Source: Tateyamaria sp. ANG-S1 (GTDB lineage: Bacteria > Pseudomonadota > Alphaproteobacteria > Rhodobacterales > Rhodobacteraceae). Taken from it: a stretch of DNA of 64,000 bases. Each line of letters begins with the position of its first letter. Positions within the stretch are counted from its first letter, which is position 1. The stretch covers positions 124,001-188,000 of the forward strand of contig NZ_JWLL01000006.1 of the NCBI RefSeq assembly GCF_000814025.1, in the 5' to 3' direction. The notes beneath the pieces are model-generated. The model saw nothing but the letters and a program-made list of their open reading frames with translations. It made no database searches and was not told the DNA's origin. Made by a program: the position numbers and the translations under genes. This document shows, piece by piece, positions 45,440 through 54,195 of the stretch.

Positions 45440-45476
45440 CGTGTCCGGACACGAAATCCCGTGCGTCCGGGCACGG
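45440..45476. repeat. pair of GTCCGG-centred palindromes
   Basis: CGTGTCCGGACACG (45440-45453) is a perfect 14-base palindrome. CCGTGC and GCACGG flank GTCCGG at 45459-45476. The two share a GTCCGG core and lie 71-107 bases before the start of a gene encoding an N-terminal ribbon-helix-helix domain. They could be operators of that protein or a terminator for the aminotransferase gene; no T-run follows. Confidence 0.5.
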
Positions 45477-45546
45477 CGATGGTAGAAATTGATGCATCAC
45501 ATGCCGCCTGTGTCGGGCAGCACGTCATTTAATCAAGTTATCAATC

Positions 45547-46275
45547 ATGCGCCAAGAAAAGAAATCCGAAACGCTCGAAGTCCGGGTGAGCCTCAGCGAG
45601 AAATCCGCCTTTGCCGCCCGCGCGGCGGCGCGCGGGGAATCCATGAGTGCAGCCTTGCGCCGCCTGATTGCCGAAGATGCCGTGCCTTGTCTTGTATCCA
45701 AGGAGGCCCCCATGAGAATCAGATTAACCTTTGCCAGCGCGCCGGTCGTGCTGACTATATTGATCCTCGCCACCGTATCGCTTGTCGGGGCAGAGGCGGA
45801 CACGCGCACCGACTTCAAAGGCAATTTTCGCGGAAAGGATACCAATCGCGATGGCATCCTTGACCGTGAGGAACTGATTGCAGTCATGGCCCACCGCATC
45901 GCGGAAGTCGACGTGCCGCCCGTCTGCAAAGGCACGCAGTGGGAAGAACGCTGGAACGCCACGCCCGAGATGCTCGCGGACGGTCATATGCAGTTTTACG
46001 ACAGCAACGGCGACGGCATGGCCACGCTCAGCGAATACATCTCTGCCTATGAAGCGAAACGCGGCGCCGAATTTACCGAAGCTGACGCCGATGGCAGCGG
46101 ATATATAGATGCCCAGGAAATGGTCGCCGCATACAAAGTGGATGAGGTCAAGATTCACACCAAATGTCGTGCGGCCATTGGAATGCATGGGTCCGAAACG
46201 GTGCCCGAGATCATCGAGTTTCTCGACACCGACCAGGACGGCAAAGTCAGCATGCGCGAATTCATGGATCACTGA
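45547..46275 (+). CDS. ribbon-helix-helix / transmembrane / EF-hand protein
   Basis: A 242-residue continuous frame with three parts. Residues 1-46 (SETLEVRVSLSEKSAFAARA then GESMSAALRRLIAED) look like a ribbon-helix-helix DNA-binding unit. Residues 65-82 are hydrophobic (PVVLTILILATVSLVGAE). The rest has four EF-hand loops starting at Asp98, Asp152, Asp180 and Asp227, each with the acidic ligand spacing and a Glu at position 12, plus two cysteines between. If made full length it would be a membrane-tethered DNA-binding protein with a periplasmic calcium-binding domain. The start at 45547 has no Shine-Dalgarno, whereas an internal ATG at 45712 has a perfect AGGAGG and would make a secreted EF-hand protein alone. 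Confidence 0.75.
   Translation: MRQEKKSETLEVRVSLSEKSAFAARAAARGESMSAALRRLIAEDAVPCLVSKEAPMRIRLTFASAPVVLTILILATVSLVGAEADTRTDFKGNFRGKDTNRDGILDREELIAVMAHRIAEVDVPPVCKGTQWEERWNATPEMLADGHMQFYDSNGDGMATLSEYISAYEAKRGAEFTEADADGSGYIDAQEMVAAYKVDEVKIHTKCRAAIGMHGSETVPEIIEFLDTDQDGKVSMREFMDH
45701..45714 (+). promoter_or_regulatory. strong internal ribosome binding site and start codon
   Basis: AGGAGG at 45701-45706 lies five bases before an in-frame ATG at 45712. Translation from here gives a 187-residue product that begins with a normal signal peptide (MRIRLTFASAPVVLTILILA) and carries all four EF-hands. It decides between a single fused product and two overlapping products. Confidence 0.65.
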
Positions 46276-46354
46276 CCGGGACTGGACACATTAACCCTTC
46301 CCTACTATTTATGAACAAGCGTTCAATTTACGGGTGAATATCGGGGGAGGGCCC

Positions 46355-47518
46355 ATGTTCCATGCATCCATGACATTCGATCTAGGCGACGAGATCGGCG
46401 CGTTGCGCGAGATGGTGCATCGCTGGGCGCAAGAGCGCGTCAAACCGATGGCGGCCAAGATCGACAGCGACAACGACTTCCCGCCCGAGCTATGGCCCGA
46501 GATGGGCGAGCTGGGCCTGCTTGGCATCACCGTCGATGAAGAAAACGGCGGGGCAGGGATGGGATACCTCGCCCACACCGTTGCCATCGAAGAAATCGCG
46601 CGCGCGAGCGCCTCCGTCTCTCTCAGCTACGGCGCGCATTCAAACCTGTGCGTCAACCAGATCAAGCTGAACGCGACGCCTGGGCAAAAGGCGAAATATC
46701 TACCCGGTCTTGTCAGCGGCCAGCATGTCGGCGCGCTTGCCATGTCCGAAGCGGGCGCAGGCTCTGACGTGGTGTCGATGAAGCTGCAGGCCGAAAAGCG
46801 CAACGACCGCTTCATCCTGAACGGCACGAAGTATTGGATCACGAACGGCCCTGATGCAGACACCCTAGTCGTCTACGCCAAAACGGATCCGGAGGCCGGA
46901 CCGCGCGGCATGACCGCCTTCCTGATCGAAAAGGAGATGAAGGGCTTTTCCACCTCGCCCCATTTCGACAAGCTGGGCATGCGGGGGTCGAACACCGGCG
47001 AGTTGATCTTTGAAGATGTCGAAGTGCCGTTTGAAAACATCCTGGGTGAAGAGGGGCGCGGCGTTGCCGTGCTCATGTCCGGGCTCGATTACGAGCGGGT
47101 CGTACTGGCGGGCATCGGTCTTGGCATCATGGCCGCCTGTCTTGACGAGGTCATGCCTTACGTTACCGAACGCAAGCAGTTCGGCCAGCCCATCGGGAAC
47201 TTCCAGCTGATGCAGGGTAAGATCGCGGACATGTACGCTGCCATGAACTCGGCCCGTGCCTATGTTTATGAAGTGGCCAAGGCGTGCGACAGGGGCGAGG
47301 TCACGCGCCAGGACGCGGCGGCCTGCTGCCTCTACGCCTCTGAAGAAGCGATGAAGCAGGCGCACCAGGCGGTGCAGGCCATGGGCGGTGCAGGGTTCCT
47401 GAATGACGCACCCGTCGCCCGCATCTTCCGCGACGCCAAGCTGATGGAGATCGGTGCAGGCACGTCCGAGATCCGGCGCATGCTTGTGGGCCGCGAACTG
47501 GTTTCGGCAATGATGTGA
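46355..47518 (+). CDS. ivd: isovaleryl-CoA dehydrogenase
   Basis: A 387-residue acyl-CoA dehydrogenase; the start at 46355 has GGGGGAGG upstream. FAD and substrate motifs: ALAMSEAGAGSDVVSMKL, YWITNGPDADTLVVYAKT, and IFRDAKLMEIGAGTSEIRR. The catalytic base is placed as in isovaleryl-CoA dehydrogenase, in MSGLDYERVVLAG (Glu247), not near the C-terminus as in short-chain enzymes. It converts isovaleryl-CoA to 3-methylcrotonyl-CoA in leucine breakdown and passes electrons to ETF. First gene of the liu operon; the next start overlaps its stop. Confidence 0.93.
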   Translation: MFHASMTFDLGDEIGALREMVHRWAQERVKPMAAKIDSDNDFPPELWPEMGELGLLGITVDEENGGAGMGYLAHTVAIEEIARASASVSLSYGAHSNLCVNQIKLNATPGQKAKYLPGLVSGQHVGALAMSEAGAGSDVVSMKLQAEKRNDRFILNGTKYWITNGPDADTLVVYAKTDPEAGPRGMTAFLIEKEMKGFSTSPHFDKLGMRGSNTGELIFEDVEVPFENILGEEGRGVAVLMSGLDYERVVLAGIGLGIMAACLDEVMPYVTERKQFGQPIGNFQLMQGKIADMYAAMNSARAYVYEVAKACDRGEVTRQDAAACCLYASEEAMKQAHQAVQAMGGAGFLNDAPVARIFRDAKLMEIGAGTSEIRRMLVGRELVSAMM

Positions 47519-47793
47519 TGCCGCGGCAGGTCATCATCACCACGGCTGTGCTTGTCGTCTTGGCCGCCCTTGGTGGGTTCTGGCTGGGCCAGCGGCAAGT
47601 GACCCTCGACGCGAGCGGCGTGATCGAAGCCGTGGCCGACGCCCATGTGGCCCAGCACGGTGGCGACCGCAGCCAGTGCGTCGGCTGGCCGGGTGAAGAT
47701 GGGGCGGTGTTCTATGTGCGCTGTGCCGGGATCCTCTATGCCGTCGACCGCTGGGGTAGTTTGTCGGTGGTGGATCAGGAGGGCGGCATATGA
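47518..47793 (+). CDS. small membrane-anchored protein in the leucine operon
   Basis: A 91-residue protein with one N-terminal membrane helix (VIITTAVLVVLAALGGFWLG) and a small periplasmic part containing two cysteines (SQCVGWPGEDGAVFYVRCAG) that might form a disulfide. Its ATG overlaps the ivd stop (TGATG) and its stop overlaps the ATG of the acyl-CoA synthetase (ATGA), so it is surely translated with the operon. I do not recognise a family and no function can be given. Confidence 0.7.
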   Translation: MPRQVIITTAVLVVLAALGGFWLGQRQVTLDASGVIEAVADAHVAQHGGDRSQCVGWPGEDGAVFYVRCAGILYAVDRWGSLSVVDQEGGI

Positions 47794-49256
47794 ACATGGC
47801 CGCCCAATGCCTTGATCACGCGCCGGAGCAGGTTGCGATCATTGACCTTGGGTCTGGCGCTCCCGTCAATGTCACTTATGGCGCATTGGCCGACATGGTG
47901 GACGGTTTGGCGCGCGTACTTAGCGGGCAGGTCCACCCGGGCGACCGTGTTGGTGTCCTTTTGTCGCAAACACCATGGTGTGCCGCCGCCCATCTCGCAA
48001 TCTGGAAAATCGGCGCGATTTCAGTGCCTTTGTTCAAGCTCTTCAAGCAGGATGCCTTGCGCGCGCGGCTCGAGGACTCAGGCGTGATGCTGGTTCTGAC
48101 AGATACTGAAGGGACAGCGTTGGTTGGCGACCTCGCGACCTGTTGGATCGCCGAGACAGCGGGTGCCCCCGGTGAGCCGGTGCCGTTTGTACCCACAAAA
48201 CCAGAGAAGCCAGCGGTGCTGATCTACACCTCTGGCACGACCGGCACGCCCAAGGGTGCGCTGCACGGGCACGGGGTGCTTGACGGGCATCTGCCGGGCG
48301 TGCGCCTCAGTCATGATGAGTTGGGCCAACCGGATGATTGCCTGTGGATACCCGCCGACTGGGCCTGGATTGGCGGGCTCTTTGATGTTCTGATGCCGGG
48401 CCTTGCGTTGGGCGTGCCCGTGGTCGCCTCGCGTATGCGCCGGTTTGATGTAGAGGAATGCGTCAGGATCATCTCCCAAGCCTCTGTCAAAAATGTCTTT
48501 TTCCCACCGACCGCACTTCGCATGCTCAAGGCGGAAGGGGCACGGATCATCGGCTTGCGCTCGGTCGCAAGCGGTGGGGAGCCGCTGGGTGCAGAGATGC
48601 TCGCATGGGGGAGCGCCGCGCTCGGTGTGACCATCAACGAATTCTACGGTCAGACCGAATGCAATATGGTCGTGACGTCGTGCGCCGCCCGCTACGACAC
48701 AAAACCGGGGTGTATGGGGCGTGCGGTTCCGGGCTTCGACGTGGCGGTGATTGATACCGCGGGCAATATAACGGAAGGTGAGGGCGACATAGCGGTCAAG
48801 CGCGGTGCGCCGTCCATGATGCTGGAATACTGGAACCGTCCTGATGCGACGGCAGAGAAATTTAGGGGCGACTGGATGCTCACGGGTGACCGCGGCCAAC
48901 AAGACGGAGAGGACATCCGTTTCGTCGGACGGGACGATGACGTGATCACCTCGGCCGGTTACCGCATCGGCCCGGCAGAGATAGAAGACTGCCTGCTCAC
49001 CCATCCGGATGTGGCGACGGTAGGTGTTGTCGGAAAGCCCGACCCACTGCGGACCGAGATTGTCAAAGCCTACGTCGTGACCAAACCGGGACGCGCGCCG
49101 ACGGGCGAAGCGCTGCGGTCCTACGTCAAGGATCGCCTCGCAAACTATTCATACCCAAGGGAAATCGAATTTTTGGATGCCCTGCCCATGACAGTCACGG
49201 GCAAGGTCATCCGCAAAGAATTGAAAGCCCGCGCCGCTCAGGAGGCGCAGGCTTGA
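47790..49256 (+). CDS. AMP-dependent acyl-CoA synthetase
   Basis: A 488-residue enzyme of the acyl-adenylate-forming superfamily. The P-loop AVLIYTSGTTGTPKGALHGH, the NEFYGQTECNMVV motif, WMLTGDRGQQDGEDIRFVGR and the C-terminal MTVTGKVIRKELKA with the adenylation Lys are all present. In the leucine operon it may activate isovalerate, acetoacetate or another branched acid; which one is unknown. It overlaps the preceding small gene by four bases. Confidence 0.9.
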   Translation: MNMAAQCLDHAPEQVAIIDLGSGAPVNVTYGALADMVDGLARVLSGQVHPGDRVGVLLSQTPWCAAAHLAIWKIGAISVPLFKLFKQDALRARLEDSGVMLVLTDTEGTALVGDLATCWIAETAGAPGEPVPFVPTKPEKPAVLIYTSGTTGTPKGALHGHGVLDGHLPGVRLSHDELGQPDDCLWIPADWAWIGGLFDVLMPGLALGVPVVASRMRRFDVEECVRIISQASVKNVFFPPTALRMLKAEGARIIGLRSVASGGEPLGAEMLAWGSAALGVTINEFYGQTECNMVVTSCAARYDTKPGCMGRAVPGFDVAVIDTAGNITEGEGDIAVKRGAPSMMLEYWNRPDATAEKFRGDWMLTGDRGQQDGEDIRFVGRDDDVITSAGYRIGPAEIEDCLLTHPDVATVGVVGKPDPLRTEIVKAYVVTKPGRAPTGEALRSYVKDRLANYSYPREIEFLDALPMTVTGKVIRKELKARAAQEAQA

Positions 49257-49270
49257 TGTTGGCGTGCCTA

Positions 49271-49876
49271 TCAGAACTTCCGCACGTAAGCGAAGTTGAG
49301 CACGATGGGATCAATCTCGGCAGTGCCGATTTGCGCGCCGTTCAGGGTCACATCGGTGTCGATGTCGATCCAGCGGATGTTGGCCCGGAAGGCGTCCTGC
49401 GGGCTGAAGGCATAGTCCACGCCGGCCTGCACGGCGACACCCCAGCTGTTGTCCAGTTCAAGGGTCCCGAGTTCCGACTGCTCATCGAAGAAGGTGGTGT
49501 AGTTCACGCCAAGGCCAACATAGGGCTTCCACTTGGTGTCCGTCGGGAAGTGATAGTTGACCGACAGGGTGGGTGGCAGGTGCTTGACCGACCCGGCAAA
49601 CCCTACACCGGCAAGGTCGATGTCATGCTCGAACGGGGTGGCGGCCAGCAGTTCGATGCCCACGTTGTCCCAAATAAAGTATTCCCCGGTGATCGTCAGG
49701 GCGTAGCCGTCATCAATGTCAGCCTCTGCGCCGGCCAGGGTGCCGTTCCCGGATTTGGGAAAGACGCCGCCGACACCGACACCCAAGGTCCAATCGCCCT
49801 GATTCTGCGCGAACGCGCCCGTTGTCAGGGCGGCAAGGGTCAGGGCAGCGGTGGTGATGCGGAGAGTGTTTTTCAT
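49271..49876 (-). CDS. ompW: OmpW family outer-membrane protein
   Basis: A 201-residue protein on the strand opposite to the surrounding operon. It has a signal peptide (MKNTLRITTAALTLAALTTGAFA) and then an eight-strand beta-barrel pattern with NQGDWTLGVGVGGVFP, HLPPTLSVNYHFP, WKPYVGLGVNYTTFF and a terminal aromatic residue (NFAYVRKF). OmpW proteins are small hydrophobic-channel porins. The start at 49876 is preferred over a TTG twelve bases upstream. It separates the acyl-CoA synthetase from mccB, so mccB needs its own promoter or read-through antisense to ompW. Confidence 0.9.
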   Translation of the reverse strand: MKNTLRITTAALTLAALTTGAFAQNQGDWTLGVGVGGVFPKSGNGTLAGAEADIDDGYALTITGEYFIWDNVGIELLAATPFEHDIDLAGVGFAGSVKHLPPTLSVNYHFPTDTKWKPYVGLGVNYTTFFDEQSELGTLELDNSWGVAVQAGVDYAFSPQDAFRANIRWIDIDTDVTLNGAQIGTAEIDPIVLNFAYVRKF

Positions 49877-50013
49877 GTTCTTGTCCAATCACGTCGTTAT
49901 GTGGGGGCAAGTCTCTCAGACCGTTGGATGATCCGCGTTGATGCAGGTCAAACGACGTATCGAAAACGCGGTGTTTATCCCCTTAGATCAAGACCGAACG
50001 CAGGAGACCCACA

Positions 50014-51618
50014 ATGCGCCTGACCTCCTCCGCCTTGCCGGGGTCCGACCAGTTCCGCAGCAACCGCGAGGCGCACTTGGCCGCGCTCGAGCACGTGCGT
50101 GCCGCCGCGGCCCATGCCGCTGCAGGTGGGGGGCAGAAATCCCGCGACCGGCATGTGAGCCGCGGCAAGATGCTGCCGCGGGACCGTGTGGCCAACCTGC
50201 TCGATCCCGGTTCGCCTTTTCTTGAGGTCGGCGCAACGGCCGCCCACGGGCTCTACGGCGATGCTGCGCCATGTGCGGGTGTGATCGCAGGTATCGGTCG
50301 CGTCATGGGGCACGAGGTTATGGTTGTCTGCAACGACGCCACGGTGAAGGGCGGTACATACTATCCCATGACCGTCAAAAAGCACCTGCGCGCGCAGGAG
50401 ATTGCGGAGCAGAACCATCTGCCTTGCATCTACCTGGTCGACAGCGGCGGCGCGAACCTGCCCAACCAGGACGAGGTGTTTCCCGACCGCGACCACTTCG
50501 GCCGCATCTTCTTCAACCAGGCGCAGATGAGCGCCAAGGGCATCCCGCAGATCGCAGTCGTGATGGGGTCGTGCACGGCTGGCGGGGCCTATGTTCCGGC
50601 CATGTCCGACGTCACGATCATTGTGAAGGAGCAGGGCACGATCTTTCTGGCTGGTCCGCCGCTGGTCAAGGCCGCGACGGGTGAGGTGGTCAGCGCCGAA
50701 GACCTCGGTGGCGGCGATGTCCATACGCGCCTGTCTGGTGTGGCCGACTATCTGGCTGAGGATGATGCGCACGCCCTGGCGCTTGCTCGCCGGGCCGTGG
50801 GCAACCTGAACCTGCGCAAGCCCGACACCGTGGTTCTTCAAAGCCCCGAAGACCCGGCCTACGATCCCGAAGAAATCCTCGGCGTCGTGCCCGCCGATCT
50901 GCGCACGCCCTACGATATTCACGAGGTCATCGCCCGCATTGTCGATGGCTCACGATTTGACCCGTTCAAGGCGCGCTTTGGCGAGACGCTAGTCTGCGGC
51001 TTTGCCCATATCAAAGGCATCCCTGTCGGGATCATCGCCAACAATGGCGTGCTGTTTTCGGAAGCGGCCCAAAAGGGCGCGCATTTCGTCGAACTGTGCA
51101 GCCAGCGGAAAATCCCACTGGTTTTCCTGCAAAACATCACCGGCTTCATGGTGGGCCAGAAATACGAAAATGAAGGCATCGCACGCCACGGGGCCAAGAT
51201 GGTCACGGCGGTGGCGACCACATCCGTACCCAAGGTCACGATGCTCGTCGGCGGCTCCTTTGGCGCGGGCAATTACGGCATGGCGGGCCGCGCCTATTCC
51301 CCGCGCTTCTTGTGGTCGTGGCCCAATTCCCGCATCTCGGTCATGGGCGGCGCGCAGGCGGCAGGTGTGCTGGCCACCGTCAAGCGCGACGGGATCGAGC
51401 GGGCAGGGGGCACATGGTCGGCAGAGGAAGAGGCCAGTTTCAAACAACCGACCATCGACATGTTCGAGGAGCAATCCCACCCGCTCTACGCCTCTGCCCG
51501 GCTCTGGGACGACGGCGTGATCGACCCGCGCAAGGCACGCAACGTGCTGTATCTGAGCCTGAGTGCCGCGCTGAATGCCCCGATCGGCGAGACACGCTTT
51601 GGTGTGTTCCGGATGTAA
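50014..51618 (+). CDS. mccB: methylcrotonyl-CoA carboxylase, carboxyltransferase (beta) subunit
   Basis: A 534-residue protein. [23 protein letters not shown] opens the family core; [35 protein letters not shown] and [20 protein letters not shown] form the two oxyanion and acyl-CoA regions of biotin-dependent carboxyltransferases. The length and SGGANLPNQ motif fit methylcrotonyl-CoA rather than propionyl-CoA carboxylase. With mccA it converts 3-methylcrotonyl-CoA to 3-methylglutaconyl-CoA. Confidence 0.94.
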   Translation: MRLTSSALPGSDQFRSNREAHLAALEHVRAAAAHAAAGGGQKSRDRHVSRGKMLPRDRVANLLDPGSPFLEVGATAAHGLYGDAAPCAGVIAGIGRVMGHEVMVVCNDATVKGGTYYPMTVKKHLRAQEIAEQNHLPCIYLVDSGGANLPNQDEVFPDRDHFGRIFFNQAQMSAKGIPQIAVVMGSCTAGGAYVPAMSDVTIIVKEQGTIFLAGPPLVKAATGEVVSAEDLGGGDVHTRLSGVADYLAEDDAHALALARRAVGNLNLRKPDTVVLQSPEDPAYDPEEILGVVPADLRTPYDIHEVIARIVDGSRFDPFKARFGETLVCGFAHIKGIPVGIIANNGVLFSEAAQKGAHFVELCSQRKIPLVFLQNITGFMVGQKYENEGIARHGAKMVTAVATTSVPKVTMLVGGSFGAGNYGMAGRAYSPRFLWSWPNSRISVMGGAQAAGVLATVKRDGIERAGGTWSAEEEASFKQPTIDMFEEQSHPLYASARLWDDGVIDPRKARNVLYLSLSAALNAPIGETRFGVFRM

Positions 51619-51621
51619 TCC

Positions 51622-51981
51622 ATGCCACAGAAGAGACGTAAGAGCCCGCAGGAAAAGAAGAAACTGTCTTACAGCAAGGACAGAAGAAACACCTACGGCG
51701 AAAATGACAAAGCATCCCGTAGGATCATTCCGCTACGCAAAAAGCTCCGAAACAGAGCTGAGCGCAAAGCAGGGCAGCATTTTTTGGCGGAAAATCCCGA
51801 CATGGCCGAGGCGCAGTTTCAACAGAAGCGCAGGCGTGCATGGAAGAAAGCGCCTGACGAGGCTTTGGGTGCCGTTGTCTCCAAGCGGATGAATGCACGC
51901 AAAGAGCGCTTTGATGCAAAGCGCAAACGGCGCATGGCAACTCAGGAATTTGGGAAAAAGCTCAATGACAGCGATGTTTGA
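51622..51981 (+). CDS. small very basic protein between mccB and mccA
   Basis: A 119-residue protein rich in Lys and Arg (MPQKRRKSPQEKKKLSYSKD, RKKLRNRAERKAG, KRRRAWKKAPDE, RKERFDAKRKRR). No membrane segment or cysteine. It begins three bases after the mccB stop and its last 17 bases overlap the mccA start. Its codon use (AGA, AAA, GAA) is less GC-biased than that of its neighbours, which hints at a later arrival. The charge suggests binding to nucleic acid or ribosomes, but I recognise no family. Confidence 0.6.
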   Translation: MPQKRRKSPQEKKKLSYSKDRRNTYGENDKASRRIIPLRKKLRNRAERKAGQHFLAENPDMAEAQFQQKRRRAWKKAPDEALGAVVSKRMNARKERFDAKRKRRMATQEFGKKLNDSDV

Positions 51982-53914
51982 TACAATCCTGATCGCCAAT
52001 CGGGGCGAGATTGCCTGTCGGGTTATGGAAACCGCACAGGCCATGGGCGTCCGCTGCGTGGCCGTCTACTCCGACGTAGATGCCAGTGCCAAACACGTGC
52101 AAATGGCCGACATGGCTGTGCACATCGGCGGCTCGGCCCCGGCAGACAGCTATCTGCGCGGTGACGCGATCATCCGCGCCGCCCTCGACACAGGTGCACA
52201 GGCGATCCATCCCGGCTATGGCTTTCTGTCCGAGAACCCCGACTTCGTCGAAGCGGTAGAGGCGGCTGGCCTGACCTTCATTGGGCCGTCTGCCAAAGCG
52301 ATCCGCGCCATGGGACTGAAGGATGCGGCCAAGGCTCTGATGGTCGAGGCGGGCGTACCTGTCGTGCCCGGCTATCACGGTGCGGACCAGTCCGACGATC
52401 TGCTAGCGGCCGAAGCGGACCAGATGGGCCATCCTGTTCTCATCAAGGCCGTCGCAGGCGGCGGCGGCAAGGGCATGCGTTTGGTTGAAGCGCCCGGTGA
52501 TTTCGCCGATGCGCTGGTGAGCGCCCGCAGCGAGGCGCAGACCGCCTTTGGCAACCCCGACGTGCTGGTCGAGAAATTCGTGACCCAGCCAAGGCATATC
52601 GAGGTGCAGGTCTTTGGTGACGGCACCCGCGCCTTGCATCTCTTTGAACGCGACTGCTCGCTGCAACGCCGCCATCAGAAGGTGATTGAGGAAGCTCCGG
52701 CCCCCGGCATGACCGACGCGATGCGCAACGCCATGGGCAAAGCTGCCGTGCGCGCGGCGGAAGCCATCGGCTACAAAGGGGCGGGGACGGTGGAGTTCAT
52801 CGTAGACGGCTCGGGCCCGCTGCGCCCCGACGGGTTCTTTTTCATGGAAATGAACACGCGATTACAGGTCGAACACCCGGTGACAGAGGCGATCACTGGC
52901 ATCGATCTGGTGGAGTGGCAACTGCGCGTCGCCGCAGGTGAGCCGCTGCCCATGTCACAAGAGGATCTGACCATCACCGGTCACGCTTTCGAGGCGCGGC
53001 TTTATGCAGAAGATGTGCCCGCAGGCTTCCTGCCTGCCACGGGCACGCTCACACATCTGCAGTTCCCGGCATCTGCCCGTGCCGACAGCGGTGTGCGTGC
53101 CGGGGACGAGATCAGTCCGCATTACGACCCGATGATTGCCAAGGTGATCGTCCACGGACCGACGCGCGCCGTGGCGCTCAAGCGGCTGTCGCAAGCTCTC
53201 TCGGACACGCAGGTGGGCGGTACGGTCACGAACCTCGCCTTTCTCGGTGCTTTGGCGGGGCATGCGGGTTTTGCGGCGGGTGAGGTGTATACCGGTCTGA
53301 TCGCACGCGACATCGACACGCTTGTGCAACAGCCGGACATCGCACCGCGCAATTCGGTGGCGGCGGCAATGGCTGTTTCCGGCCTCGATAGTCCAGCGGC
53401 AGATGCCGGGTTTTCCCTTTGGCAGCCTCTACGGCGCACGATACCGTTGATGCGGAACGACACGCCCGTGCTCTGCACTGTTGAGGTGCTGGACGCCAAC
53501 ACTCAACGGTGGGACGTCGATGGCACACCTGTTCTGGCCGAGCGCCGTCAAAACCAATGGCACATCGATGGGCATCCGGCAGCGGATGTGCATGTGGCGG
53601 GCAGTGTTGCCACCGTCTTTGACGCTTATGGCATCCCGTTCCAAATCGTTGATATACTCGATGTGGCGGCTAGTGCGGCAGGTGACGGCAACGTGGTCGA
53701 AGCCCCCATGCCGGGCCTCGTCAAAGCCGTCTTTGCCACCCCCGGCGCGGTTGTGGCCGAGGGCGACAGGCTTGCCATTCTCGAAGCGATGAAGATGGAG
53801 CACGTGCTTCTGGCCGCGCGAGACGGGACCGTGGCCGAGGTTCTGGCTGCCGAAGGGGATCAGGTCGTAGCAGGTGCCGCGCTTGTGCGGCTGGAGGAGC
53901 AGGTGGACGCATGA
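51965..53914 (+). CDS. mccA: methylcrotonyl-CoA carboxylase, biotin carboxylase / BCCP (alpha) subunit
   Basis: A 649-residue protein. The start at 51965 (MTAMFDTILIANRGEIACR) lies behind GGGAAAAAG; the longer frame overlaps the basic gene further. ATP-grasp motifs are KAVAGGGGKGMRLV, ERDCSLQRRHQKVIEEAPAP and EMNTRLQVEHPVTE. The C-terminal biotinyl domain has EAMKMEH with biotin on Lys610. It carboxylates biotin for MccB in leucine breakdown. The stop overlaps the next ATG. Confidence 0.95.
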   Translation: MTAMFDTILIANRGEIACRVMETAQAMGVRCVAVYSDVDASAKHVQMADMAVHIGGSAPADSYLRGDAIIRAALDTGAQAIHPGYGFLSENPDFVEAVEAAGLTFIGPSAKAIRAMGLKDAAKALMVEAGVPVVPGYHGADQSDDLLAAEADQMGHPVLIKAVAGGGGKGMRLVEAPGDFADALVSARSEAQTAFGNPDVLVEKFVTQPRHIEVQVFGDGTRALHLFERDCSLQRRHQKVIEEAPAPGMTDAMRNAMGKAAVRAAEAIGYKGAGTVEFIVDGSGPLRPDGFFFMEMNTRLQVEHPVTEAITGIDLVEWQLRVAAGEPLPMSQEDLTITGHAFEARLYAEDVPAGFLPATGTLTHLQFPASARADSGVRAGDEISPHYDPMIAKVIVHGPTRAVALKRLSQALSDTQVGGTVTNLAFLGALAGHAGFAAGEVYTGLIARDIDTLVQQPDIAPRNSVAAAMAVSGLDSPAADAGFSLWQPLRRTIPLMRNDTPVLCTVEVLDANTQRWDVDGTPVLAERRQNQWHIDGHPAADVHVAGSVATVFDAYGIPFQIVDILDVAASAAGDGNVVEAPMPGLVKAVFATPGAVVAEGDRLAILEAMKMEHVLLAARDGTVAEVLAAEGDQVVAGAALVRLEEQVDA

Positions 53915-54195
53915 GCGATCTGTGCCTCATCGGCTATCGCTACAGCGCCTACACCCGCGCCGCGCGCATGGGACTGCAGCTGGCAGAGTGTGACTACGCC
54001 TATGAAGAGTTCGATCCCTTCGATGCGGATACGGCCCCGAGCTCAGCACACCCCATGATCGACGCATATCGGAGAGTACCCGCAGGTGCCGCCGCACTTG
54101 CCAAACGGCCCGCTCTGTCGGCATGGTTTGAGGCGGTCAAGTCCACACGAGCCTTCACAGAAACGGCGCAAGGTGCGTTCCCGGAGGCCGCATGA
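53911..54195 (+). pseudogene. internally shortened glutathione S-transferase-like frame
   Basis: A 94-residue frame joined by four-base ATGA overlaps to mccA before it and to the GST gene after it. Residues 1-38 (MSDLCLIGYRYSAYTRAARM then AECDYAYEEFDPFD) look like the first strands of a GST thioredoxin fold. Residues 60-90 (ALAKRPALSAWFEAVKSTRA) look like the last helices of a GST C-domain. The roughly 100 residues normally between them are absent without a frame change. It is most simply a GST gene with an in-frame internal deletion; a retained minor function cannot be excluded. Confidence 0.6.
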
